Positions 1 to 7,532 of a DNA stretch of 12,814 nucleotides are shown in pieces. The notes below the pieces were generated by a model that made no database searches, was not told the origin of the DNA, and saw only the letters and a list, made by a program, of their open reading frames with translations. The position numbers and the translations under genes are program-made. The stretch's first letter is position 1. Each line of letters starts with the position of its first letter. This DNA comes from an uncultured Oscillospiraceae bacterium (lineage in GTDB: Bacteria; Bacillota; Clostridia; Oscillospirales; Oscillospiraceae): the NCBI GenBank assembly GCA_934597585.1, contig CAKTSA010000041.1, positions 1 through 12,814 of the forward strand, read 5' to 3'.

Positions 1-46
1 TGCGGATACGGGTCAGCATATCAGCAACAGGATCAGTGATGTGCAT
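1..46 (-). CDS. rpsH: 30S ribosomal protein S8, N-terminal fragment cut by the window edge
   Basis: Only the first 15 codons are present, reading MHITDPVADMLTRIR, which is the typical S8 N terminus (an xxDPIADMLTRIRN pattern). The ATG at 46-44 is preceded by AGGAGG (61-56) at good spacing. S8 binds the central domain of 16S rRNA and, in E. coli, represses the spc operon. Its place after rpsN is canonical. Unusually it is separated from rpsN by 246 bp, while all the other gene gaps downstream of rplC are 21 bp or less. The identification rests on the short N terminus and the operon order. Confidence 0.93.
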   Translation of the reverse strand, partial: MHITDPVADMLTRIR

Positions 47-292
47 TACGAATTTCCTCCTAATTTAGAGTTACAGGTGTTTTGCCTGTTCAGGCAGCGA
101 GGTATCACTGATAATTTGATCCGTCGGGCAAGCCCTCTGTTTAATTACCAGTGACCTTTCGCCATCCTTTTATATCAAGAAGCTGCGCTTCTTTGATATT
201 GCTTTGAGATTTTTTCGCCAGACAAGGCGAAGCGACGCCCGCTGTACTTTGTGTACAGCAAGGAGCTTCAACGCAGTATGGCGGAAAAAGAT
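47..292. repeat. palindrome-rich intergenic insert between rpsN and rpsH
   Basis: No gene is visible in these 246 bp. The stretch is full of inverted repeats: TGCCTG/CAGGCA (83-88/91-96); a bulged stem 101-116/143-156 enclosing GGGC/GCCC (126-129/132-135); an almost perfect stem 172-183/187-199 (ATATCAA and GAAGC paired with GCTTC and TTGATAT); and a long compound hairpin from about 209 to 288, whose outer arm TTTTTTCGCCA pairs with TGGCGGAAAAA and whose inner stem is GCTGTAC/GTACAGC (241-247/253-259). This density and the odd position inside a compact operon look like a short mobile palindromic repeat (MITE or REP-like). Its copy number cannot be judged here. It could instead be an mRNA processing or attenuation structure before rpsH. 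Confidence 0.6.
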
Positions 293-478
293 TTACCAGG
301 AAGCCTTGCGAACGCCGGGGATCTCGCCCTTGTAAGCCAGAGTCCGGAAGCAGATACGGCACACGCCGTAGTCACGCAGATAGGCGTGGGGGCGGCCGCA
401 GATCTTGCAGCGGTTGTACTTACGGGTGGAGAACTTCGCCGGAGCCTTCTGCTTCAGCTTCATAGACAGCTTTGCCAT
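293..478 (-). CDS. rpsN: 30S ribosomal protein S14, zinc-binding short form
   Basis: This 61-residue protein has the short S14 length and the zinc-ribbon cysteines C24-x2-C27 and C40-x2-C43 within the conserved stretch [14 protein letters not shown]...CRICFR. S14 sits in the head of the 30S subunit and is needed for late assembly. The short zinc-containing form (rpsN1/rpsZ class) is the normal operon copy in Gram-positive bacteria; zinc-free paralogues elsewhere can replace it during zinc shortage. It follows rplE by 17 bp with a clear ribosome binding site. The palindrome-rich insert begins directly after its stop codon. Confidence 0.97.
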   Translation of the reverse strand: MAKLSMKLKQKAPAKFSTRKYNRCKICGRPHAYLRDYGVCRICFRTLAYKGEIPGVRKASW

Positions 479-495
479 GTTTCGTTTCCTCCTAA

Positions 496-1035
496 TCAGC
501 GTTCAAAGGGAGCGCCGACCAGCGTCAGCAGCTCACGGGCTTCTTCATCGGTCTGAGCGGTGGTGCAGATGACGATATCCATACCGCGGATCTTGTCGAT
601 CTTATCGTACTCGATCTCGGGGAAGATCAGCTGCTCCTTGATGCCCAGGGCATAGTTGCCGCGGCCGTCGAAGGCGTTGGCGCTGATGCCGCGGAAGTCA
701 CGGACACGAGGCAGAGCCACATTGAACAGACGATCCAGGAACTCCCACATCTTGTCGCCGCGCAGCGTGACCTTGGCGCCCACGGGCATACCCTCACGCA
801 GCTTGAAGTTTGCAACGGACTTCTTGGCGATGGTGATGATGGCCTTCTGGCCGGTGATGGTGGACAGGTCGCTGCAGACGGCCTCCAGGATCTTGGCGTT
901 CTCACGAGCCTCACCGCAGCCCACGTTCACGACGACCTTGTCGATCTTGGGGATCTGCATGGTGGACTTGTAACCGAACTTCTTGAAGAGAGCGGGAGCC
1001 ACTTCTTCAGTGTATTTAACTTTCAGACGTGCCAT
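496..1035 (-). CDS. rplE: 50S ribosomal protein L5
   Basis: The 179-residue product has the full family length and the L5 signatures [16 protein letters not shown] near the N terminus, [23 protein letters not shown] in the middle, and the C-terminal [20 protein letters not shown] segment. L5 binds 5S rRNA and contacts the P-site tRNA and the 30S head through bridge B1b. The ATG at 1035 follows an AAGGAGAG site. It lies between rplX (16 bp upstream) and rpsN, as in the standard spc operon. Nothing is unusual in the protein itself. Confidence 0.98.
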   Translation of the reverse strand: MARLKVKYTEEVAPALFKKFGYKSTMQIPKIDKVVVNVGCGEARENAKILEAVCSDLSTITGQKAIITIAKKSVANFKLREGMPVGAKVTLRGDKMWEFLDRLFNVALPRVRDFRGISANAFDGRGNYALGIKEQLIFPEIEYDKIDKIRGMDIVICTTAQTDEEARELLTLVGAPFER

Positions 1036-1051
1036 TTTCTACTCTCCTTTC

Positions 1052-1366
1052 TTAAAGCTCGGCGCCGCAGTGCTTGCACACGCGGACCTTCTTGTCTCCC
1101 TTGATGTCCATGGCAACGCGGGTACCCTTGTTGCACTTGGGGCAGACGACCTGGACCTTGCTGGCGTAGATAGCAGCCTCACGCTTCATGATGCCGCCCT
1201 CTTCACCCTGACGGCGGGGCTTGATGTGGCAGGTGACCATGTTGCAGCCTTCCACAACGACCTTGCGCTCGCTGGGAACGGTGCCCAGGACCTTGCCCTG
1301 CTTGCCCTTGTCCTTGCCGGACAGGATAACGACGGTGTCGTTCTTCTTGATCTTCAAACTATTCAT
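1052..1366 (-). CDS. rplX: 50S ribosomal protein L24, with C-terminal zinc-ribbon-like cysteines
   Basis: This 104-residue protein carries the KOW motif near the N terminus (DTVVILSGKDKGKQGKV, residues 10-26), typical of L24, an early assembly initiator that binds domain I of 23S rRNA. The C-terminal part has two cysteine pairs, C75-x2-C78 (CPKC) and C97-x2-C100 (CKHC), forming a probable zinc ribbon. Many L24 proteins keep part of this motif. All four cysteines are present here. It is co-transcribed between rplN and rplE with gaps of about 15 bp. Confidence 0.97.
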   Translation of the reverse strand: MNSLKIKKNDTVVILSGKDKGKQGKVLGTVPSERKVVVEGCNMVTCHIKPRRQGEEGGIMKREAAIYASKVQVVCPKCNKGTRVAMDIKGDKKVRVCKHCGAEL

Positions 1367-1381
1367 TTCTCAGGCCCCTCC

Positions 1382-1750
1382 TTAAATAACTTCGGGAGCC
1401 AGGGACAGGATCTTCATGTAATCCTTGTCGCGCAGCTCACGGGCAACGGGCCCAAAGATACGGGTACCTCTGGGGTTCTTGTCGTCCTTGATCAGGACGG
1501 CGGCGTTGTCGTCAAAGCGGACATAGGTACCGTCGGCACGACGGACGCCCTTGGCGCTGCGCACGATGACGGCGCGGACGACCTCGCCCTTCTTCACCTG
1601 GCCGCCGGGAGAGCTCTTGCGCACGGAAGCGACGATCACATCGCCGATGTTGCCGTACTTGCGCTTGGAGCCGCCCAGAACGCGGATGCACTTGATTTCT
1701 TTGGCGCCGGTATTATCGGCAACTCTCAGATAAGACTCTTGCTGAATCAT
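1382..1750 (-). CDS. rplN: 50S ribosomal protein L14
   Basis: This 122-residue protein is the exact family length and opens with [19 protein letters not shown], the typical L14 start. The central [16 protein letters not shown] and the C-terminal [23 protein letters not shown] are also diagnostic. L14 lies at the subunit interface, forms bridge B8 with 16S rRNA and is the docking site of the silencing factor RsfS. The ATG follows a GGGAGG site. It is conventionally the first gene of the spc block, but here it is only 15 bp after rpsQ, with no promoter apparent between them. Confidence 0.98.
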   Translation of the reverse strand: MIQQESYLRVADNTGAKEIKCIRVLGGSKRKYGNIGDVIVASVRKSSPGGQVKKGEVVRAVIVRSAKGVRRADGTYVRFDDNAAVLIKDDKNPRGTRIFGPVARELRDKDYMKILSLAPEVI

Positions 1751-1765
1751 TCTCGGCTACCTCCC

Positions 1766-2029
1766 TTACTTGGCCTTCTCGACGATCTCGACCACGCGCC
1801 AACGCTTGTCCTTGGACAGGGGGCGGGTCTCCATCACCTTCACGGTATCGCCTACGCCGCAGGTATTGTTCTCGTCGTGGGCCTTCAGCTTATAGGTGCG
1901 GCCAACGATCTTCTTGTACAGAGGATGGGCGACGCGGTCAGAAATAGCGACGACCACGGTCTTATCCATCTTGTCGGACACGACCTTACCTACACGAACC
2001 TTGCGGGAGGATGTTCTCTTTTCTTCCAT
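1766..2029 (-). CDS. rpsQ: 30S ribosomal protein S17
   Basis: The product is 87 residues, starting [24 protein letters not shown], the usual N terminus of S17, an OB-fold protein that binds 16S rRNA helices 7 and 11 early in assembly. A longer reading frame upstream (to 2128) is open but runs into rpmC. The ATG at 2029 is preferred because it follows a strong GGAGGAG site and begins at the family's normal position. Only one base separates it from the rpmC stop codon, so the two are likely translationally coupled. Confidence 0.97.
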   Translation of the reverse strand: MEEKRTSSRKVRVGKVVSDKMDKTVVVAISDRVAHPLYKKIVGRTYKLKAHDENNTCGVGDTVKVMETRPLSKDKRWRVVEIVEKAK

Positions 2030-2030
2030 T

Positions 2031-2231
2031 TTACTTCTCCTCCTTTTCACGGATAACGGTCTTGACGCGGGCAATATCACGCTTGGTCTCGGCGAGTTTG
2101 AGAGGGTTGTCAAGCTGATTGGTCGCATGCTGCATACGCAGGAAGAACAGATCCTTCTTCAGGGAAGCCAGCTTTTCATTCAGCTGCTCCACGGTCATTG
2201 CACGTGCTTCAGTTGCCTTCATCTCATTCAC
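2031..2231 (-). CDS. rpmC: 50S ribosomal protein L29
   Basis: This 66-residue, mostly helical protein shows the L29 pattern: an N-terminal [32 protein letters not shown], then [24 protein letters not shown]29 sits at the exit of the peptide tunnel next to L23 and contributes to the docking site of trigger factor and SRP. Its start overlaps the last 8 bases of rplP, so translation is probably coupled. Its stop lies one base before rpsQ. Confidence 0.96.
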   Translation of the reverse strand: MNEMKATEARAMTVEQLNEKLASLKKDLFFLRMQHATNQLDNPLKLAETKRDIARVKTVIREKEEK

Positions 2232-2658
2232 CTACTTCCTGGGACTCGACGACCTCGCGCTTGATGACCTTGGTCTTGATGGGCAGCTTGTGGCTGGCCA
2301 GACGCAGGGCCTCGCGGGCGACGTCTTCGGGGACACCGGCGATCTCAAACATGACACGGCCGGGCTTGACGACTGCTACCCAATACTCGGGGGAACCCTT
2401 ACCGGAACCCATACGGGTCTCAGCGGGCTTCTCGGTGATGGGCTTATCGGGGAAGATCTTGATCCAGACCTGACCGCCACGCTTGGTATAACGGGTCATG
2501 GCGATACGGGCTGCTTCGATCTGGTTGCTGGTGATCCATGCGGGCTCCAGCGCAACGAGGCCGAATTCACCGTAGGAAATGGTGTTGCCTCTCATGGCCT
2601 TGCCGGTCAGGCGGCCACGGTGTACTCTGCGGTACTTAACTCTCTTAGGCAGAAGCAT
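2224..2658 (-). CDS. rplP: 50S ribosomal protein L16
   Basis: This 144-residue product has the normal length and the hallmarks [16 protein letters not shown] at the start and [20 protein letters not shown] in the middle, the arginine-containing loop that reaches toward the peptidyl transferase centre. L16 organises the A-site tRNA elbow region and is a late assembly protein. Its ATG shares one base with the TAA of rpsC (TAATG arrangement), which suggests coupled translation. A GGAAGGAGG site lies inside the rpsC tail. Confidence 0.98.
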   Translation of the reverse strand: MLLPKRVKYRRVHRGRLTGKAMRGNTISYGEFGLVALEPAWITSNQIEAARIAMTRYTKRGGQVWIKIFPDKPITEKPAETRMGSGKGSPEYWVAVVKPGRVMFEIAGVPEDVAREALRLASHKLPIKTKVIKREVVESQEVGE

Positions 2659-3515
2659 TACTGTGCGCCTCCTTCCTTTTTTTCGGCGGGCTTACGGAAG
2701 CCGCCCTCGGGGCGGGGACCGCGGTTGAAGCCGCCGTTCTGACGATCGCGGTTAAAGCCGCCGTTCTGGCCATCGCGGCGGAAACCACCGCGGCGGTCGC
2801 CGTCACGACGGTTGCCGCGACGCTCACGACGCTCCTGATAGGGCTTGGAAGTATCCAGGGTGCGCGGGGTGGTGCGCAGGGTCTGGGTCAGGATCTCGCC
2901 CTTGTAGATCCACACCTTCACGCCGATGCGGCCGAAGGTGGTAGCAGCCTCAGCAAAGCCGTAGTCGATGTCGGCGCGCAGGGTCTGCAGGGGGATGGTG
3001 CCCTCGTGATAGTGCTCGGAGCCGGCGATCTCACGACCACCCAGACGACCGGAGCAGTTGCACTTGATGCCCTTGGCGCCGGCGCGCATAGCGCGGCCCA
3101 TGGCGTTCTTCATGGCGCGGCGGTGAGAGATACGCTTCTCCAGCTGAGCAGCGATGTTCTCAGCGACCAGCTGAGCGTCCATGTCGGGGCTGCGGACTTC
3201 CACGATGTTCAGCTTCACGGTCTTGCCGCCGATCAGCTTCTCAACGTTCTTGCGATACTCCTCCACCTGCTCGCCGCCCTTGCCGATGACGATACCGGGA
3301 CGGGCCACGTGCAGATAGATGGTGACGACCTCGTTGCTGCGCTCGATCTCGATCTTGGAGACGCCGGCGGCATAGAGGAGCTTCTTCAGGTAGACGCGGA
3401 TCTTGTGGTCCTCGACCAGCAGATCGCCAACCTTCTCATTGCTGGCATACCAACGGGAATCCCAGTCTTTGATGACGCCCACGCGCATGCCGTGGGGATT
3501 AACTTTCTGTCCCAT
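2658..3515 (-). CDS. rpsC: 30S ribosomal protein S3 with an RG/GGF-rich C-terminal tail
   Basis: S3 forms part of the mRNA entry tunnel and its helicase activity. The first ~220 residues are a complete S3: [14 protein letters not shown] at the start, a KH-type RNA-binding domain with the GKGG loop at 78-81, and a C-terminal domain ending KVWIYKGE. The protein then continues for about 65 more residues (222-285). This tail is rich in R, G, D and N and holds four GGF motifs (243-245, 252-254, 261-263, 271-273), two of them in the near-repeats NGGFNRD and NGGFNRG, before a [11 protein letters not shown] end. S3 in most Firmicutes stops near residue 220. Arg/Gly-rich tails are typically unstructured RNA-binding segments. 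Confidence 0.98.
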   Translation of the reverse strand: MGQKVNPHGMRVGVIKDWDSRWYASNEKVGDLLVEDHKIRVYLKKLLYAAGVSKIEIERSNEVVTIYLHVARPGIVIGKGGEQVEEYRKNVEKLIGGKTVKLNIVEVRSPDMDAQLVAENIAAQLEKRISHRRAMKNAMGRAMRAGAKGIKCNCSGRLGGREIAGSEHYHEGTIPLQTLRADIDYGFAEAATTFGRIGVKVWIYKGEILTQTLRTTPRTLDTSKPYQERRERRGNRRDGDRRGGFRRDGQNGGFNRDRQNGGFNRGPRPEGGFRKPAEKKEGGAQ

Positions 3516-3532
3516 AAACTGTCTCCTCCCTT

Positions 3533-3868
3533 TTAGTCTTTCTCAGCGACGGCCAGCGTCACGTGAGAAGTTCTCTTGTTGATGCGATAGGCACGGCCCT
3601 GAGCGCGAGGCATCATGCGCTTCAGAATGGGGCCGGGGGTGGCGAACACCTGAGTGACCACCAGCTTGTCGGCGTCCATGCTGAAGTTGTTCTCCGCGTT
3701 GGCGCAAGCGCTCTTCAGGAGCTTCATCAGGGGCTCGGACGCGGCCTTGGGGGTCTGCATCAGGATGGCCATAGCGGTCTTGACATCCTTGCCGCGGATC
3801 AGATCGCACACGATCTGGACCTTACGGGGAGAGATGCGGACGTATCTCAGATATGCTTTAGCTTCCAT
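3533..3868 (-). CDS. rplV: 50S ribosomal protein L22
   Basis: The 111-residue product shows the L22 pattern: [22 protein letters not shown] at the start and the C-terminal hairpin [24 protein letters not shown]. That hairpin lines the nascent peptide tunnel, and changes in it cause macrolide resistance in other bacteria. The loop looks wild type, with no insertion or deletion that I can see. The ATG follows AAGGAGG with normal spacing, and the gene lies 17 bp from both rpsS and rpsC. Confidence 0.98.
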   Translation of the reverse strand: MEAKAYLRYVRISPRKVQIVCDLIRGKDVKTAMAILMQTPKAASEPLMKLLKSACANAENNFSMDADKLVVTQVFATPGPILKRMMPRAQGRAYRINKRTSHVTLAVAEKD

Positions 3869-3885
3869 TGTCTCGGCATCCTCCT

Positions 3886-4149
3886 TTAAGCTTTCTTGGC
3901 GTGGCCACGGAAGGTGCGGGTGGGAGCGAACTCACCCAGCTTGTGACCGACCATGTCCTCCTGGACATAGACAGGCACATGACGGCGACCGTCGTGGACA
4001 GCGATAGTGTGGCCGACGAAGGCGGGGAAGATGGTGGAGCTGCGGCTCCAGGTCTTCAGCACGGTCTTCTCGCCGGTCTTGTTCATTTCATTCACCCGCT
4101 TCAGCAGCTCAGGGGCAACATACGGGCCTTTTTTGATAGATCTGCTCAT
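3886..4149 (-). CDS. rpsS: 30S ribosomal protein S19
   Basis: This 87-residue protein begins [19 protein letters not shown] and holds the S19 core [23 protein letters not shown] followed by [14 protein letters not shown]19 binds 16S rRNA in the 30S head together with S13 and helps form bridges to the large subunit. It is slightly shorter than the ~92 residues usual for the family, ending RGHAKKA. It is preceded by GGAGG and sits 15 bp after rplB. Confidence 0.98.
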   Translation of the reverse strand: MSRSIKKGPYVAPELLKRVNEMNKTGEKTVLKTWSRSSTIFPAFVGHTIAVHDGRRHVPVYVQEDMVGHKLGEFAPTRTFRGHAKKA

Positions 4150-4164
4150 ATTCTCTTGCCTCCT

Positions 4165-5001
4165 TTACTTCACGTTGCGACGCTTGACAATGAACTTGTC
4201 AGTGGGGTTCTTCTTCTTGCGGGTCTTGTAACCCAGAGCGGGCTTGCCCCAAGGAGTGACAGGGCCGGGACGGCCGACAGGGGACTTGCCCTCACCACCG
4301 CCGTGGGGGTGGTCGCAGGGGTTCATGACGGAGCCGCGGACGGTGGGACGCCAACCCATGTGGCGCTTACGGCCGGCCTTACCGATCTGGATGTTCTCAT
4401 GCTCCAGATTGCCCACCTGACCGATGCAGGCCTTGCAGTTGGTGCGGATGATGCGCACTTCGCCGGAGGGCATACGGATCTGGGCGTCATCGCCTTCCTT
4501 GGCCATCAGCTGGGCATAAGCGCCAGCGGAGCGGACCAGCTGCGCACCCTTGCCGGGATGCATCTCGATGTTGTGGATGACAGTACCCACAGGGATGTTG
4601 GCGATGGGCAGGCAATTGCCGGGCTTGATGTCGGCGGCGGCAGAGGACAGGACTTTGTCGCCGGCGGCCAGGCCGACAGGAGCGATGATGTAGCGCTTCT
4701 CGCCGTCCTCGTACTGGACCAGGGCGATGTTGGCGCTGCGGTTGGGATCGTACTCCAGGCGCAGGACGGTAGCTTCCATATCCACCTTGTCGCGCTTGAA
4801 GTCGATGATGCGGTACTTGCGCTTTTCGCCGCCGCCGCGATGACGGACGGTGATGCGGCCATAGCTGTTGCGACCAGCGTTCTTCTTCAGGACCTCAGTC
4901 AGGCTTGCTTCGGGCTTGGCGTGCTTATCGATGCCGTCGAAGCCGGAAACAGTCATGTGTCTGCGGGAAGGGGTGGTCGGCTTAAAAGTTTTAATGGACA
5001 T
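4165..5001 (-). CDS. rplB: 50S ribosomal protein L2
   Basis: This 278-residue protein has the normal length. It starts [18 protein letters not shown], contains the RNA-binding fold with [17 protein letters not shown] (48-64), and ends with the conserved [21 protein letters not shown] (226-246), including the histidine near the peptidyl transferase centre. L2 is among the most conserved large-subunit proteins and is needed for subunit association and peptide bond formation. It lies between rplW and rpsS in the S10 cluster. No anomaly is seen. Confidence 0.99.
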   Translation of the reverse strand: MSIKTFKPTTPSRRHMTVSGFDGIDKHAKPEASLTEVLKKNAGRNSYGRITVRHRGGGEKRKYRIIDFKRDKVDMEATVLRLEYDPNRSANIALVQYEDGEKRYIIAPVGLAAGDKVLSSAAADIKPGNCLPIANIPVGTVIHNIEMHPGKGAQLVRSAGAYAQLMAKEGDDAQIRMPSGEVRIIRTNCKACIGQVGNLEHENIQIGKAGRKRHMGWRPTVRGSVMNPCDHPHGGGEGKSPVGRPGPVTPWGKPALGYKTRKKKNPTDKFIVKRRNVK

Positions 5002-5022
5002 TTTCTAACACTCCTTCCTTTC

Positions 5023-5319
5023 TTACACCATACCCTCGAACATTTCGATGGTCTTGGAATCAGAGGTCAGCTGGACATAAGCCTTTTTCCAGCTCTTGCG
5101 GTGGCCGGGACGGCCAGCGCCCAGACGCTTGGCCTTGCCATCATAGTTGATGGTGTTGACCTTAGCGACCTTTACGCCAAAGATCTCCTCGATGGCGTTC
5201 TTGATCTCGATCTTACCGGCGGTGGGAGCCACTTCGAACACGTACTTCTTGTCCGCGACGGCAGCCATGGAACGCTCGGTGATGATGGGACGGATGATGA
5301 TGTCGTATACGTTAGCCAT
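5023..5319 (-). CDS. rplW: 50S ribosomal protein L23
   Basis: This 98-residue protein shows L23 features: DIIIRPIITERSMAA at the N terminus, YVFEVAPTAGKIEIKNAIEEIFGVKVAKVNT, and the extended RLGAGRPGHRKSWKKAYV loop. L23 stands beside the tunnel exit and is the main anchor for trigger factor. Its ATG overlaps the rplD stop codon by one base (TAATG), consistent with translational coupling. A GAGGAGG ribosome binding site lies within the end of rplD. Confidence 0.98.
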   Translation of the reverse strand: MANVYDIIIRPIITERSMAAVADKKYVFEVAPTAGKIEIKNAIEEIFGVKVAKVNTINYDGKAKRLGAGRPGHRKSWKKAYVQLTSDSKTIEMFEGMV

Positions 5320-5942
5320 TATGCGAACACCTCCTCGATTACTGCGAGGGCGCTCTGATCCAGCACCAGGTACTTGGCCTTCAGAATGTCATAGACATTG
5401 ATCAGGTTTGCCATGCTGGTCTCGACGCCGGGGATGTTGCGGGCGCTCTTGACGATGACCTCGTCCTTGGCGGGGGTGACCACCAGAGACTTGCCGTCAG
5501 CCTTGACGGCGGTCAGGAACGCACGGAAGTCCTTGGTCTTGATGCTGTCCATCTTGATGGAGTCGACGACGATGATCTCGCCGGCGGCAGCCTTGGCGGA
5601 CAGGGCGGACTTCAGAGCCAGTCTCTTCACCTTCTTGTTCAGAACGTAAGAGTAGCTGCGGGGCTTGGGAGCAAACACGATACCGCCGTGGGTCCACTGG
5701 GGAGCACGGGTGCTGCCCTGACGGGCGTGGCCGGTACCCTTCTGACGCCAGGGCTTCTTGCCGCCGCCGGAAACCTCGCCGCGGGTCAGAGCGCTCTGGG
5801 TGCCTTGACGGCAGTTTGCCAGGTGGTTCTTCACCACTTCATGGACGACAGCCTGGTTGGGCTCGATGCCGAAGATGGCGTCGTTCAGTTCAACAGTACC
5901 GACTTCAGCGCCGGCCATGTTCAACACTTTGATAGTAGACAT
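5319..5942 (-). CDS. rplD: 50S ribosomal protein L4
   Basis: This 207-residue protein carries the L4 signatures TRGEVSGGGKKPWRQKGTGHARQGSTRAPQW, forming the long tunnel-lining loop, followed by YVLNKKVKRLALKSALS and the C-terminal YDILKAKYLVLDQSALAVIEEVF. L4 lines the exit tunnel with L22. In E. coli it also binds the S10 leader RNA and represses its own operon. Whether the structured leaders in this window are its targets is unknown. It sits 21 bp after rplC. Confidence 0.98.
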   Translation of the reverse strand: MSTIKVLNMAGAEVGTVELNDAIFGIEPNQAVVHEVVKNHLANCRQGTQSALTRGEVSGGGKKPWRQKGTGHARQGSTRAPQWTHGGIVFAPKPRSYSYVLNKKVKRLALKSALSAKAAAGEIIVVDSIKMDSIKTKDFRAFLTAVKADGKSLVVTPAKDEVIVKSARNIPGVETSMANLINVYDILKAKYLVLDQSALAVIEEVFA

Positions 5943-5963
5943 TTACCTTAAGCACTCCTTTCC

Positions 5964-6683
5964 TTACTTAGTACGCGCGGAAGCCTTCTGGGGATTACGG
6001 CCGGAAGCCTTCTGCGGGTTGTTGCTGATGCCGGACTCAACGTTCTTGACGCGGTGGGTCTTAACAGTGCTCTTGATCAGCACCAGACCGCCCTTGCAGC
6101 CGGGAACGGCGCCGCGGACAGCGATAAGGTTCAGCTCGGGATCCACCTTGACGATGTCCAGGTTCTGGATGGTGATCTGGTCGCCGCCCATCTGGCCGGC
6201 GCCGATCTTGCCCTTGAAGATACGGCTGGGATCGGTGGTGGAGCCCATGGAACCGGCATGACGGTGGACGGGGCCGCCGCCGTGGCTCATGGGAGTGCGC
6301 TGAGCGCCCCAGCGCTTGATGACGCCCTGGTAGCCGTGGCCCTTGCTGGTGCCGGTCACGTCCACGAAGTCGCCCTCTTTGAAGGTGTCAGCCTTGATGA
6401 TGTCGCCCACATTCAGTTCGGCGGCGTTCTCAAGATTGAACTCACGCAGGTACTTCTTGGGAGCCACGCCCGCCTTGTTCAGGTGACCCATCTCGGGCTT
6501 GGTCAGCTTGCGCTCGGGAATATCCTCGTAGCCCAGCTGCACCGCGGCATAGCCTTCCTTTTCGGCCGTCTTCTTCTGCACGACGACGCAGGGACCCGCC
6601 TCGATAACGGTGACGGGGATCACCTTGCCGTTTTCGTCGAAGATCTGAGACATGCCGACTTTCTTGCCGATGATCGCTTTCAT
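5964..6683 (-). CDS. rplC: 50S ribosomal protein L3
   Basis: The protein is 239 residues, from MKAIIGKKVGMSQIFDENGKVIPVTVIE to a basic C-terminal tail. The central GTSKGHGYQGVIKRWG and MSHGGGPVHRHAGSMG segments form the extension that approaches the peptidyl transferase centre. The frame is open upstream to 6731, but the ATG at 6683 is chosen because AGGAGG (6696-6691) stands just before it and the protein then starts like the family. The tail ends with two tandem copies of NPQKAS followed by GR or AR, a small duplication beyond the usual L3 end. A structured 175 bp gap separates it from rpsJ. Confidence 0.98.
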   Translation of the reverse strand: MKAIIGKKVGMSQIFDENGKVIPVTVIEAGPCVVVQKKTAEKEGYAAVQLGYEDIPERKLTKPEMGHLNKAGVAPKKYLREFNLENAAELNVGDIIKADTFKEGDFVDVTGTSKGHGYQGVIKRWGAQRTPMSHGGGPVHRHAGSMGSTTDPSRIFKGKIGAGQMGGDQITIQNLDIVKVDPELNLIAVRGAVPGCKGGLVLIKSTVKTHRVKNVESGISNNPQKASGRNPQKASARTK

Positions 6684-6858
6684 GTATGATCCTCCTAGTA
6701 AGGTTATTGGTCGGCATAGTTCAATCTCCATTGGGTAGAGACCGCTTGCTCTGCCGACGTAACCCGTCCGCCTTAACGCAAGTCAGCGGACATTGGGTTG
6801 CAAGCATGATAAAAGGGGTTTGCTTGTTTGAGATCGCGTGGTACTTATATAATGTACC
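6684..6858 (-). promoter_or_regulatory. structured leader between rpsJ and rplC
   Basis: These 175 bases hold no plausible gene but several inverted repeats: GTCGGCA/TGCCGAC (6710-6716/6752-6758); an 11-bp stem made of AACCC plus GTCCGC (6761-6771) paired with GCGGAC plus GGGTT (6786-6791 and 6795-6799) with a 3-base bulge; CAAGCA/TGCTTG (6801-6806/6821-6826); and GGTAC/GTACC flanking a TA-rich core near 6840-6858, just after the rpsJ stop. Read on the transcript these form consecutive hairpins ending before the rplC ribosome binding site. Plausible roles are a cis-regulatory element bound by L3 or L4, an RNA processing site, or a repeat insertion. No promoter consensus was found. Confidence 0.5.
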
Positions 6859-7167
6859 TTACAGCTTGATCTCGATCTCCACACCGGCGGGCAGATCCAG
6901 AGCCATCAGGGCCTCGACGGTCTTGGGGGTGGAGTTGGTGATGTCGATCAGTCTCTTGTGGGTCCGGCGCTCGAACTGCTCACGGCTGTCCTTATACTTG
7001 TGGGTAGCGCGCAGGATGGTGACGATCTCCTTCTTGGTGGGCAGAGGGATGGGGCCGGACACGGAAGCGCCGGTGCGCTTGGCGGTCTCGACGATCTTCT
7101 CTGCGGACTGGTCGATGACCTGGTGGTCATAGGCCTTCAGACGAATGCGGATCATTTCTTTTGCCAT
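6859..7167 (-). CDS. rpsJ: 30S ribosomal protein S10, first gene of the operon
   Basis: This 102-residue protein starts [26 protein letters not shown] and contains [39 protein letters not shown], the loop region that also binds NusB in antitermination complexes. S10 belongs to the 30S head. The frame is open upstream to 7260, but the ATG at 7167 is preferred since GGAGG (7182-7178) precedes it and the family begins here. It is the first gene after the long leader, as in most bacteria. The neighbours upstream are phage genes rather than the usual tufA/fusA cluster. Confidence 0.98.
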   Translation of the reverse strand: MAKEMIRIRLKAYDHQVIDQSAEKIVETAKRTGASVSGPIPLPTKKEIVTILRATHKYKDSREQFERRTHKRLIDITNSTPKTVEALMALDLPAGVEIEIKL

Positions 7168-7452
7168 TTGGTTCGTTCCTCCATAATTTGTACGGTTTTT
7201 GTTGCTTTGACCAATGCCGTACGGTGAGAAATTTCTTATACGCCGTTCCGTGCGTATCATTCCGGCTCATAAGAAACACCGGCGCAATCCGGCCGGTGTG
7301 CTTCTGGCGCAGCGATCTACGCTGACGTACAGAACTTCCTCAGCCGCCCGATTATCGGACATACTCCCCGAAAGTTACCGGCTCACACCGCAATCTTTCG
7401 GTTCATCGCAGTTGTAAACGCCTCCGGGTGTGCAGCACCCTTCGCACGCGTA
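7168..7452 (-). promoter_or_regulatory. long structured 5' leader of the S10 operon
   Basis: From the predicted transcription start near 7453 to the rpsJ start there are about 285 nt without a convincing gene. Perfect inverted repeats are frequent: GGGTG/CACCC (7426-7430/7436-7440), CCGAAAG/CTTTCGG (7368-7374/7395-7401), ACACCGGC/GCCGGTGT (7276-7283/7292-7299, 8-base loop), ATACGC/GCGTAT (7238-7243/7252-7257) and GTACGG/CCGTAC (7190-7195/7217-7222). The leader is therefore expected to fold into a chain of hairpins. In E. coli the S10 leader is the L4-controlled attenuator; this one has no sequence resemblance I can claim, so autoregulation is an inference. Confidence 0.6.
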
Positions 7453-7459
7453 CCCACAT

Positions 7460-7488
7460 ATAATAAAGGAAAACCCTCCTGTTGTCAA
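7460..7488 (-). promoter_or_regulatory. housekeeping sigma-factor promoter of the S10 operon
   Basis: On the minus strand TTGACA (7488-7483) is followed by a 17-bp spacer and TATTAT (7465-7460). This is a perfect -35 box, ideal spacing and a near-perfect -10 box (TATAAT with one change). Expected transcription begins near 7453. The promoter abuts the phage region, whose first hairpin starts at 7533, so the prophage lies directly upstream of one of the cell's strongest operons. Confidence 0.85.
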
Positions 7489-7532
7489 GAGGATTTTCTC
7501 TTATTTTTCTAAAAGGCAGGTTTTAATATATG

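Noticed and set aside
983..5358. Long rightward open frames (for example 983-2056 and 3868-5358) opposite the ribosomal genes
   Set aside because: They are antisense to unmistakable ribosomal protein genes, have biased Ala/Asp/Leu/Gly composition produced by GC-rich codons on the other strand, and lack suitable ribosome binding sites.
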